This document shows positions 1 to 5,393 of a DNA stretch of 7,111 nucleotides, in pieces. The notes below the pieces were generated by a model. That model ran no database searches. It was not told where the DNA came from and saw only the letters and a program-made list of their open reading frames with translations. Position 1 is the stretch's first letter. Each line of letters starts with the position of its first letter. A program made the translations under genes and the position numbers. This DNA comes from Candidatus Bathyarchaeota archaeon (GTDB lineage Archaea > Thermoproteota > Bathyarchaeia > Bathyarchaeales > DTEX01), in contig JAGGUU010000022.1 of NCBI GenBank assembly GCA_021158305.1, forward strand, positions 1 to 7,111. Reading direction: 5' to 3'.

Positions 1-343
1 AAATCGGCTCGGCGGGGCTCTGAGCATATGAGACAACGAATATTTCGGCGCCGCTTCCATGCAATATCACAGATACGTCAGTTGCTGGAAAACTTACTTC
101 TAAATCGGGTGTAATGTAGGATTTATAATACCTTACCATTTTCTCACAAATTTTGGTATAATGAATTACCAATCTTCTGTTAGAGTCCAAGTAATTGTAG
201 GGAATTCTGTTGTAATACTTTAGATACTTGAGAACAATCTTAGTCGTCCCGTTTTCAGCTATTTGGATCCCCATTACTATGAAACTAGCTACCTGAACCC
301 TAGACAACATTCTAATGTACATGCCTTCCGCATTTTCTAACAT
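1..343 (-). CDS. Unrecognised protein, N-terminal part, runs off left edge
   Basis: Reading the minus strand from the ATG at 343 gives 114 codons without a stop up to the window edge, so only the N-terminal part is present. The product starts MLENAEGMYIRML and has a hydrophobic patch near residues 17-27. A Tyr/Lys/Arg-rich middle follows (KYLKYYNRIPYNYLD and KMVRYYKSYITPDLE), then a beta-like stretch (VSVILHGSGAEIFVVSYA) near the edge. An in-frame TGA lies 12 codons before the ATG, so the start must be 343 or a little downstream (a second Met is at residue 8). I do not recognise the family. The length of the open frame and the sensible composition argue for a real gene. A weak TATA-like TGTTTACAT lies about 30 bases upstream. 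It is transcribed divergently from the stalk-protein gene to its right. Confidence 0.6.
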   Translation of the reverse strand, partial: MLENAEGMYIRMLSRVQVASFIVMGIQIAENGTTKIVLKYLKYYNRIPYNYLDSNRRLVIHYTKICEKMVRYYKSYITPDLEVSFPATDVSVILHGSGAEIFVVSYAQSPAEPI

Positions 344-484
344 TTCCGATGAATAGGGGAGTGAAGAATGTAAACATCAAGCTCGAACAATGGATTTCTT
401 ACCAGATTATCTCACCCATGAGCAGGGGAGTGTGGATGAAAATATTGGCAGTCAACTTAAGCGAGAGGGGAAAAATTACGGCCA

Positions 485-500
485 TTAAAGTTTATTTCTC
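485..500 (+). promoter_or_regulatory. TATA promoter of first stalk-protein gene
   Basis: The stretch TTAAAGTTTATTTCTC resembles an archaeal BRE/TATA pair (AAAG followed by TTTATT). Its centre is about 28 bases before the ATG at 522 but only about 7 before the ATG at 501. That spacing favours a nearly leaderless transcript beginning at 522. The third stalk gene shows the same arrangement. Confidence 0.45.
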
Positions 501-1220
501 ATGTTAAAAAGAGGCCTCTTGATGAGGGCTGGAATTCTCGTCGCTGTTGTGTTGATAATAGGTCTCCTTGCTGGCTTTACTGGGGGCTACTTCCTGACTC
601 CAACGGTAACGACCACGAAAATTCTGACATCTACCACGACGTCGCCTATGAAGGTTACCACAGCCTCGCCCACCACGATCTACAAGACGGAAACTGTTAC
701 AAGTAAAATAACGGAGACGAAAATGGTAACCGAGACGAAAACAGAGACCAGTATGATCACGACTACGGCCTACAGCACGGTAACACAGACTGTTACGCTG
801 GTGAAGAATGTTCAGGTAGTGACCATCAACAGCACGTTCACCAACCTCTCGCTCCAGTATCCGTTAACGGCCGTGTGGAAGCCCGAGGGCTTGAACCTGA
901 CGATCATCATAAGGTTCAGATCCTATCTCCTTCCCCCCAAGAAGCCTGGATCCTTCGCGACGGATTGCGACATCAGCATACGCAATACCGGCGACAGGCC
1001 TATACGAGAACTCCTGTTCATGATATTCCCATACAAGGGAGGCAAACATTATTCGGAATATGATTATAATGTCACCGTTAGAGACTTAGAGCCGGGTGGG
1101 TCGAGGTCCTTCTCCTACGCCTTCGGAGTCTGGGGCTTAGAGCCGAACTCATTCAAATTCGCGGTCCTAGTCCTAGAAGTCGGCGAAGAAGCTCAGGCAT
1201 CAGTCGAGCTTCACGCCTAG
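501..1220 (+). CDS. Membrane-anchored Thr-rich stalk protein with beta-sandwich-like head
   Basis: The 239-residue frame has a basic N-terminus (MLKRG), one long hydrophobic helix at about residues 9-32, and a Thr/Val/Ser/Lys stalk at about 33-100 (units such as TVTSKITETK). The head spans about 100-239. The head motifs RNTGDRPI and RDLEPGGSRSFSY resemble Ig-like, CARDB- or FxLYD-type adhesion or assembly folds; this is by eye only. Four Asn-X-Ser/Thr sequons in the head (NST, NLS, NLT, NVT) fit an exposed, glycosylated archaeal surface protein. The helix could be an uncleaved anchor or a signal peptide. Two starts are possible: ATG 501, or ATG 522 (MRAGILVAVV), which sits at better promoter spacing and has GAGG upstream. 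The latter gives 232 residues and an N-terminus more like the other two stalk proteins. The specific function is unknown. Confidence 0.82.
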   Translation: MLKRGLLMRAGILVAVVLIIGLLAGFTGGYFLTPTVTTTKILTSTTTSPMKVTTASPTTIYKTETVTSKITETKMVTETKTETSMITTTAYSTVTQTVTLVKNVQVVTINSTFTNLSLQYPLTAVWKPEGLNLTIIIRFRSYLLPPKKPGSFATDCDISIRNTGDRPIRELLFMIFPYKGGKHYSEYDYNVTVRDLEPGGSRSFSYAFGVWGLEPNSFKFAVLVLEVGEEAQASVELHA

Positions 1221-1246
1221 GATCTTTTTATTTTTTAATTTGTTAT
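1221..1246 (+). terminator. Oligo-T terminator after stalk gene 1
   Basis: Directly after the TAG stop, the plus strand reads CTTTTTATTTTTTAATTTG. Archaeal transcription commonly ends at such T-rich tracts without a hairpin. Confidence 0.5.
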
Positions 1247-1257
1247 TAGAGCCATAA

Positions 1258-1403
1258 TTATTTAGTTTTCTCAAAGAATCTCTTAACGATCTGATAGGCT
1301 TTCAGCTTATCGTTGTCTGGGAGCCCCTCATAATAGCCCGTCCCAAAAACCATACATTCTAATTCAATACCCGGTAATCATCCACCTGAATAAAGCTTTC
1401 CAT
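1258..1403 (-). pseudogene. Small unknown gene, restored to 48 aa by one base
   Basis: From the ATG at 1403 the minus strand encodes MESFIQVDDY and then hits a TAG. The next frame continues as PGIELECMVFGTGYYEGLP and then DNDKLKAYQIVKRFFEKTK, ending at TAA. Adding one base to the CGGG near 1371-1374 joins the two into a continuous 48-residue reading with no leftover. A TATA-like element lies 20-30 bases upstream. The C-terminal part looks like a helical protein end. I do not recognise the family. It may be a small protein damaged by one deletion or miscalled base, or the tail of a once longer gene. An alternative start at the internal Met (1353) would give a 31-residue peptide. Confidence 0.4.
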
Positions 1404-1410
1404 AATGATC

Positions 1411-1431
1411 TCTCGAGAGAAATATTATATT
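1411..1431. promoter_or_regulatory. Symmetrical TATA region, likely divergent promoter
   Basis: A TCTCGAGA palindrome is followed by AATATTATATT, which reads as a TATA box on both strands. It lies about 23 bases from the minus-strand ATG at 1403 and about 37 from the plus-strand ATG at 1462. It could therefore serve both the small unknown gene and the stalked nuclease gene. Assigned by composition and spacing only. Confidence 0.4.
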
Positions 1432-1461
1432 GGTTATCAAGCAATTTTGTTTAGTAGGGAA

Positions 1462-1539
1462 ATGCGTGGGGCCATAGTAGCTTTGCTCGTGGGTTCTATG
1501 TTGTTCCTGTGATTTTTCGCCGGTCTCAGCGTTAATCCA
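1462..1539 (+). other. Export-signal segment of nuclease gene, split by TGA
   Basis: The ATG at 1462 opens MRGAIVALLVGSMLFL, then TGA at 1510-1512, then FFAGLSVNPL, in the same frame as the nuclease gene that follows. Basic start, hydrophobic core and position match the N-terminal helices of the two neighbouring stalk proteins (MRAGILVAVV and MQRAVLITLM). This is therefore very probably the missing N-terminus of the nuclease protein, interrupted in the middle of the helix by one nonsense codon. Restored, the protein would be 327 residues. Confidence 0.6.
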
Positions 1540-2445
1540 TTGCAGCCGGCCACAAGCCGAACCGTTACATCCACCGTTACCATAACAGCTCCATCAATAT
1601 CTCTTCAAGAGCCTACTGTTATTACCTCATCAAGTAGGGAATCCCAAGCATATTTCGTTACTCAAACCGTTACCGCTTATGTGTCGAAAACCATTACCGA
1701 GATTATTGAAAAGGTTTCATCGATAATCGAGTCTGTTAAGAAGATCGTTACTACGTGGTTAACTGAGAAAACTACACGAACTGTCACTACTATAACTACT
1801 TCTTACATAACTCTCTCTAGAACAGTAACTATGACGAGAACCACAACATTTACCTCATACACTACATCCACCGGCACAACAACCTTAACCGAGACCGCTA
1901 CTACCCATCTTACATCAACAAAGACCACGACACTTACCACTTATACCACATTAACCAGCACGATAACCTCAACCAAGACTTCTACCACTTACGTTAAATC
2001 GACGAGTACCACAACGTCAACCGTTTATACGACGAAAACCGTGACGACCACTAAGACCGCGGAGTCTATTCAAATAGAGGGGGCGGAGGTCGACTTAGTA
2101 GCCACCGTCTATAAGGTTGTTGACGGAGATACGTTTGACGCATTTCCTTCTGGTAGGGTGAGGCTAGCCGATATAAACGCTCCGGAGCTAACCGAGGAGG
2201 GTGGACAGGAGGCTAAAGGGGCTCTAATCAATCTGGTTCTTAATAGGAAGGTCTACTTAGATGTGGACGACCTCTACATCATGGATAGATACAACAGATT
2301 GGTATGCGTAGTGTTCATAGACTACAACTCCACTCACGTCCTAAACGTGAACAAATGGCTGATCGAAAACGGCTACGCGCAGATCACAGATTACGAAAAC
2401 GAATTTAACCCTGGCACATGGACACTATACAACAAGAAGATGTGA
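1540..2445 (+). CDS. Thr-rich stalk protein with C-terminal thermonuclease (SNase-like) domain
   Basis: The 301 residues form three parts, numbered from the TTG at 1540. The first is a Thr/Ser/Val stalk at 1-50 and 77-173. The second is an amphipathic helix with heptad-like Ile/Val spacing at about 51-74 (ITEIIEKVSSIIESVKKIV). The third is a staphylococcal-nuclease domain at about 184-300. In the domain, YKVVDGDTF (191-199) is the typical first strand and turn, and RVRLADINAPE (206-216) supplies R208 and E216, matching SNase Arg35 and Glu43. DRYNR (249-253) supplies R253, matching Arg87. The position equivalent to SNase Asp40 appears to be Asn213, so metal binding may differ. Family members cut DNA and RNA phosphodiester bonds, usually with Ca2+. 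No hydrophobic leader follows the TTG start; the likely leader lies upstream beyond an in-frame TGA, so the gene may be inactive or the true start uncertain. A surface-tethered nuclease for nutrient scavenging or defence is an inference. Confidence 0.85.
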   Translation: MQPATSRTVTSTVTITAPSISLQEPTVITSSSRESQAYFVTQTVTAYVSKTITEIIEKVSSIIESVKKIVTTWLTEKTTRTVTTITTSYITLSRTVTMTRTTTFTSYTTSTGTTTLTETATTHLTSTKTTTLTTYTTLTSTITSTKTSTTYVKSTSTTTSTVYTTKTVTTTKTAESIQIEGAEVDLVATVYKVVDGDTFDAFPSGRVRLADINAPELTEEGGQEAKGALINLVLNRKVYLDVDDLYIMDRYNRLVCVVFIDYNSTHVLNVNKWLIENGYAQITDYENEFNPGTWTLYNKKM

Positions 2446-2568
2446 AAATCTGACGAATTATGCGGTAGTCTATGCAACTAAAATTTCCGATACGTTAATT
2501 CGGCAGATTATCAGAAATCGTTAAACATAGACTCAATACGGCTAACCGATTAGCGGGAAACCATAACT
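2446..2568. other. Non-coding gap after nuclease gene
   Basis: No coding-like frame was found on either strand. The only structure seen is an 8-base inverted repeat (AGTCTATG near 2466 and CATAGACT near 2526) separated by about 50 bases. That is too distant and short to call a terminator. Confidence 0.4.
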
Positions 2569-2670
2569 TTGATTCTTACAAATATTTTGACTCAAACAGT
2601 CATAATGACCGTGACGAAGATAGTGACGCTGGCAATTACGAATGCCACAACGAGTACAGCCACCTTCTGA
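2569..2670 (+). pseudogene. Remnant of a Thr-rich stalk
   Basis: An open frame from TTG 2569 (or ATG 2605) to TGA 2670 reads LILTNILTQTVIMTVTKIV followed by TLAITNATTSTATF. The TQTV, TVTK and TTSTAT units match the stalk pattern of the neighbouring proteins, but there is no anchor helix and no head. It is best read as what is left of a further stalk-protein gene, or as a displaced piece of the nuclease gene's stalk. It lies tail-to-tail with the PP-loop ATPase gene, only 13 bases away. Confidence 0.45.
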
Positions 2671-2683
2671 ACTAAGCATCTAC

Positions 2684-3348
2684 CTAAGATTTTTCTAGTA
2701 CATCTATCAATAGATAGTTCATATTGTTTTTGCTTATCTCGATTTTAACTGGTTTTAAATCAACTTTGATTTCTTTCAATCCAGCAACTAAAGTGTGGTA
2801 CTCCCCGTATTCGCCACAGGGGTCTATCCCTTTACTAAGAGCTTCTGCGGGAAATTCCTCGAAGTTTTCTCTTGTAATTGTTTTTCCAAGCCATTCGAGG
2901 CTTAAGCTATTTTTTCCTTATCCCCATTATAAGGAATTCCAATCCGATTTCGATGTACTTTAGTAGAAGTTTCAAAGTATCGCGATTGTAAAGCGGCTCA
3001 ACCAATTCAAGTCCTACCTTTTCGCATAGTTTAGCGTAAGTATTGTGATTCTCCTCGATTTTCACGTTTCCAGTAACCAACACGGTTATATCCTGCTCTT
3101 TTAATCTATCCAGATATGTGATGAGCGATCTGTCTTTTCGGATCTCATCACTTACTTTAAGTACTTCCAAAGCATGTCCCAGCATTTTGAGCGACAGCTT
3201 TCACAGCCTGTATGTTGACCTTATGTACGGAGAATCCGGGCTTTTCTAGGAAAACTAGCTCCTCCACTCTATAGCCATATTCTTTAGCCTTCAGAATCGA
3301 GAAAACCGACTCCTTACCACCAGTGAATAATGTGACGCATCTGTTCAT
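2684..3348 (-). pseudogene. Dph6-related PP-loop ATPase (diphthine-ammonia ligase-like), two frameshifts
   Basis: The minus strand encodes three consecutive pieces of one protein. Piece 1 starts MNRCVTLFTGGKES, where TGGKES at 9-14 is the PP-loop (usually SGGKDS). Piece 2, from about 3188 to 2907, runs from MLGHALEVL through VLVTGNVKIEENHNTYAKLC to LIMGIRK. Piece 3, from 2908, has SLEWLGKTITRENF and then the family signature GIDPCGEYGEYHTLV. Skipping one A in CAAAAT (about 3188) and one A in the A6 run before 2909 joins them into exactly 220 residues plus TAG, the usual size of the family. Members adenylate a substrate with ATP; true Dph6 amidates diphthine on elongation factor 2, but the GEYHTLV form is typical of related pyrophosphatases whose substrate is unclear. 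As written the gene makes at most 63- and 92-residue fragments. The TATA spacing upstream supports the start. Confidence 0.8.
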
Positions 3349-3372
3349 CAGTTTGGAAAAGCGGGTATGATG

Positions 3373-3382
3373 CTATAAAAGG
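3373..3382 (-). promoter_or_regulatory. TATA box of the PP-loop ATPase gene
   Basis: The minus strand reads CCTTTTATAG here, centred about 29 bases before the ATG at 3348. This is standard archaeal spacing for a leaderless message, and the promoter looks intact although the gene is frameshifted. Confidence 0.5.
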
Positions 3383-3511
3383 AAAAGGGATAAAGGAGGA
3401 GGCGAAGAGAAAGCTATACATCAACAGGCCGGAGGCAGCCGCCTAACAAGGGTAACCCCCTATTTTTCTGATCTTCCCCGTCATCAAGTTCTACAAACAG
3501 GATACTTGGCT

Positions 3512-3682
3512 TTAAAGTGCAGTTATAAGAAAAAAGAAAGGCGAAGTTAAACCTTGACATATTTGGGCGGTTACCTCACATTTTTGTCCAAGTTTAACCT
3601 CTGCTTCTCTAGGATCTTCGCATAGGATGGCTTTAAACCCCCATGGATCCGTGGGGGGCTAACTTTCCGCAAGTCTTCCCAT
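3512..3682 (-). pseudogene. Unrecognised gene fragment
   Basis: The minus strand has a 48-codon coding-like stretch (PPTDPWGFKAILCEDPREAEV, then KLGQKCEVTAQICQGLTSPF and a hydrophobic end) closed by TAA at 3512. It is preceded in frame by a TAG at 3659-3661 and, before that, by ATG at 3682 with MGRLAES. Adding one base to the C6 run at 3653-3658 would instead join it to a TTG start at 3672 (MRKVSPPTDPWG). I do not recognise the protein. The Cys, Pro and Gly spacing looks like real protein rather than a shadow frame. It overlaps the promoter of stalk gene 3 on the other strand and contains a CCCCCA/TGGGGG hairpin at 3638-3657, which may be incidental. Confidence 0.35.
3543..3601. repeat. Imperfect inverted repeat
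   Basis: GAAGTTAAACCTTGAC at 3543-3558 is matched on the opposite strand by GTCCAAGTTTAACCTC at 3586-3601, with 13 of 16 positions agreeing and a 27-base loop. It falls inside the unrecognised fragment, so it may be chance, an operator-like site or a fold-back element. Confidence 0.25.
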
Positions 3683-3695
3683 AAATTTTTAAATA
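3682..3695 (+). promoter_or_regulatory. TATA box of third stalk-protein gene
   Basis: TAAATTTTTAAATA is a strong archaeal TATA-like run centred about 27 bases before the ATG at 3717. This predicts a leaderless mRNA starting at that ATG and argues against the two TTG codons just before it. Confidence 0.6.
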
Positions 3696-3710
3696 GTGTA
3701 GCTGAGTAAT

Positions 3711-4328
3711 TTGTTGATGCAAAGAGCCGTTCTAATAACCCTCATGGTAGTTATCGTCTTAGTTGTGGCGGTCATTTTCGCCGGATTACTCATGGGCCCC
3801 CCAGCCATTAAGACGACGACCTTAACCTATACCCTGACCCTAACTAGGACGGTCACTGAAAGATATACCGTGACGAAAATGTATGCGTCGTTCTGGCTAT
3901 TGGAGAGGCCTCTTAGCAGAAACATATCGATGACTGCCGAGGGAGCGGTGATCCATTATCAAGAGGAACTGGAATGGAGCGAGACGCAGTTTTCCCAGAT
4001 AGTTAAGAATGAAAAATCGTTTAAATCACTTTTAGTTGAGAAAATTAGACAGACCTATAGCATAGAGATCGGCAACCCTGATGTCAGCTTTGATAGGGCT
4101 AGAAGGGTGACGGTCTTTAAATGCGACATGAAAGGTGCGAAGCTGGATGAGACCTATGACTTCAGCTGGTTTCTAACCCCCTTAAAACTAGATTTTATCG
4201 ACAGCCACTTCACTAGATCTGAGAGAAAGCTCTCGTGGCATGGTCTGATAGGCGGTGTTCCGACGAGCATAGTTCTCAAATTCCCATTCAAGATAGCTAA
4301 CTGCCATGCACATGTGTGGCCAGCTTAA
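3711..4328 (+). CDS. Membrane-anchored protein with short Thr stalk and unknown head
   Basis: The frame opens TTG-TTG-ATG. The ATG at 3717 is the likely start because of the TATA spacing, giving 203 residues beginning MQRAVLITLM. One hydrophobic helix covers about residues 4-27. A short Thr/Leu stalk follows at about 32-54 (TTTLTYTLTLTRTVTERYTV), and a soluble head occupies 55-203. The head contains RNISMTAEGAVIHYQEELEW, a Lys/Glu-rich helical middle, and ends in KIANCHAHVWPA, whose closing Cys-His-x-His could bind metal or form part of a core. One NIS sequon is present. The family is not recognised. Architecture and N-terminus match the two other stalk proteins, so an extracellular, membrane-tethered position is likely. 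Its TAA overlaps the stop of the minus-strand frame at 4325, forming a shared TTAA. Confidence 0.8.
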   Translation: MLMQRAVLITLMVVIVLVVAVIFAGLLMGPPAIKTTTLTYTLTLTRTVTERYTVTKMYASFWLLERPLSRNISMTAEGAVIHYQEELEWSETQFSQIVKNEKSFKSLLVEKIRQTYSIEIGNPDVSFDRARRVTVFKCDMKGAKLDETYDFSWFLTPLKLDFIDSHFTRSERKLSWHGLIGGVPTSIVLKFPFKIANCHAHVWPA

Positions 4329-4492
4329 ATAGCAACTTGATTAATTTCTCTGAGAATTTTCTCGGCAAGCTCTTTCTCGCCCAAGAGCGTTAGGTGGAGG
4401 ACTTTCCCGGGAACCTCGACCTTCTGGAAGTCTATCTTGGATGGAGGAGCTTCCTCACCGGTCTTAGAGAAAGCTTTTTCGTGGATGGCTTC
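4325..4492 (-). other. Coding-like tail following the Mth938 gene stop
   Basis: Directly after the TGA of the Mth938-family gene and in the same frame, 55 codons stay open: EAIHEKAFSKTGEEAPPSK, then IDFQKVEVPGKVLHLTLLG, then a helix EKELAEKILREINQVAI. There is no ATG in this frame. One explanation is a separate small gene starting at the overlapping ATG at 4506 (MLLAEKPSTKK) that has lost one A from the A5 run near 4476-4480; restored, it would be 60 residues. The other is a C-terminal extension cut off by a nonsense change, but homologues normally end at the same HxTC, so the first is more likely. Function unknown. Confidence 0.4.
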
Positions 4493-4831
4493 TCAGCAAG
4501 TAACATGAATAATAGCGGCGACTCTTTTTGTTTTTGCGAGCTTGTTAAATTTATCCACTATCGCTGGCGTATGGTCTTCTATTATTTCTACTCCCGCCTT
4601 TTCCAAGAGGGCCCTTGCATCGTCACTCAGAGCTGCCAGCCCCGACGTACCCTTTCCAATGACAACTACTTCAGGGTTTTCTTTCAGCACATACTCAATC
4701 TGATCCCTTGTAAAGGTATGGCCGTACTCCCTTTCCTCAACCTTGCCAGAAGGAAGCACGTAAACATCATGGTGATAGGTTTTACCATCTACAGTAATGG
4801 ACCCATAAGAGGATGAGTCTATCCTGACCAT
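4493..4831 (-). CDS. Mth938-family (DUF498/NDUFAF3-like) protein
   Basis: The 112-residue product is full length for the Mth938 family. It has the N-terminal IDSSSYGSITVDGKTYHHDV strand pair, a central PEVVVIGKGTSGL (53-65), the segment LLEKAGVEIIEDHTPAIVDKFN, and the characteristic end RVAAIIHVTC. The family has a small alpha/beta fold and includes the mitochondrial complex I assembly factor NDUFAF3 and AAMDC; its archaeal role is not settled. The start is supported by GAGAGG nine bases upstream and a TATA-like element about 31 bases upstream. It is one of the few undamaged small genes here. It sits beside the broken thiamine-binding gene in the same direction but has its own promoter. Confidence 0.87.
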   Translation of the reverse strand: MVRIDSSSYGSITVDGKTYHHDVYVLPSGKVEEREYGHTFTRDQIEYVLKENPEVVVIGKGTSGLAALSDDARALLEKAGVEIIEDHTPAIVDKFNKLAKTKRVAAIIHVTC

Positions 4832-4840
4832 GTCTCAAAA

Positions 4841-4868
4841 CCTCTCATTTAGCCTCATACTTTTAATG
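4841..4868 (-). promoter_or_regulatory. Promoter and ribosome binding site of Mth938-family gene
   Basis: On the minus strand, TTAAAAGTA (4866-4858) is a TATA candidate about 31 bases before the ATG at 4831. GAGAGG (4846-4841) is a Shine-Dalgarno-like site with a nine-base spacer. If transcription starts about 25 bases after the TATA box, the leader would be too short to include the whole GAGAGG, so the two signals partly compete. GTTTA-like units repeat further upstream (about 4871-4910). Confidence 0.4.
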
Positions 4869-4969
4869 CAAGTGGTTTACTTTATAGTTTATGGTTTGGT
4901 GTTTAGGTTTCCTGCTTAACTTCTCTTATTATCACCATACATGAATACCAGCTCTGGCAAGCCGGCGCA

Positions 4970-5280
4970 TCACATGGGGAAACGTATCAGGTATTCAAAC
5001 TCCAGATCGCGAACTAATTTACGGTTGATTTTTGCAAGCTGCTTTTTCAATGAGACCAACTTCTCTTCCGGCGCAAACTCCTTCATCACTGCTTCATGAG
5101 CTGCTCTTACACATTCCAAAGCCTTCTCCAAATCATTTTTCCTCGATTATCGTGCACATTGGAGTTGTTACATGCTTCTACCCCGCGTTTCTCGAGTTCT
5201 TTTATCGCTGGAGCGATAAGCTTCGATACGCTAGTCCCCTCCCTCATGGGAATTATGCTAAACTCAACTATCACGGCCAT
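4970..5280 (-). pseudogene. MTH1187/YkoF-type thiamine-binding protein, two frameshifts
   Basis: The first piece, MAVIVEFSIIPMREGTSVSK, then LIAPAIKELEKRGVEAC, carries the hallmark start of the MTH1187 family (PF01910). Two single-base skips, one A in GTAAC (about 5168) and one A in the A5 run near 5136-5140, restore TTPMCTIIEENDLEKALE and then CVRAAHEAVMKEF, matching the usual TPMGTxIE and HEAV blocks. The restored frame ends at TGA 4970, giving 102 residues, normal for the family. The last third (KLVSLKKQLAKINRKLVRDL and beyond) aligns poorly by eye with the usual IKIDDRRDK end, so further damage or divergence is possible. Relatives bind thiamine or related pyrimidines. The first Met could also be at 5301, but homology favours 5280. 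Upstream A/T runs (GCTTAAAT and CTTTAAAC) are promoter candidates. Confidence 0.78.
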
Positions 5281-5393
5281 TTCCAGAGAAATGGATCTCA
5301 TGCGCGATTTAAGCTTCCACCTTTCTAAGATTCAAGTTTAAAGCTTCACATGTCATTTTGATCATCCTAGGCAGTGATGAAAGTTTCCACCGC

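Noticed and set aside
864..1063. Short frames on both strands inside the first stalk gene
   Set aside because: They lie within the head-coding part of the real gene and have no motif, start signal or sensible composition.
1540..2052. DNA tandem repeat or CRISPR-like array in the ACC/ACT-rich stalk-coding region
   Set aside because: The repetition is at the amino-acid level (Thr/Ser) with varied codons; no constant repeat unit or spacers exist.
2466..2533. AGTCTATG / CATAGACT inverted repeat after the nuclease gene
   Set aside because: The arms are only eight bases with a loop of about 50, expected by chance at this length.
2724..2963. 79-codon plus-strand frame
   Set aside because: It is antisense to the conserved Dph6-family segment containing GIDPCGEYGEYHTLV, so it is a shadow.
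3336..3446. 36-codon plus-strand frame (GYDAIKGKGIKEEAKRKLYI and onwards) with a nearby GGAGG
   Set aside because: It has no start codon, overlaps the PP-loop ATPase promoter, and the GGAGG lies inside the frame; the evidence is too thin to call a gene.
3638..3657. CCCCCA/TGGGGG hairpin as a terminator
   Set aside because: No T run follows on either strand, and it falls inside a coding-like fragment.
4394..4816. 140-codon plus-strand frame
   Set aside because: It is antisense to the Mth938-family gene, whose full-length family match is clear.
5032..5341. Two overlapping plus-strand frames
   Set aside because: Both are antisense to the thiamine-binding gene, which has a clear family signature.
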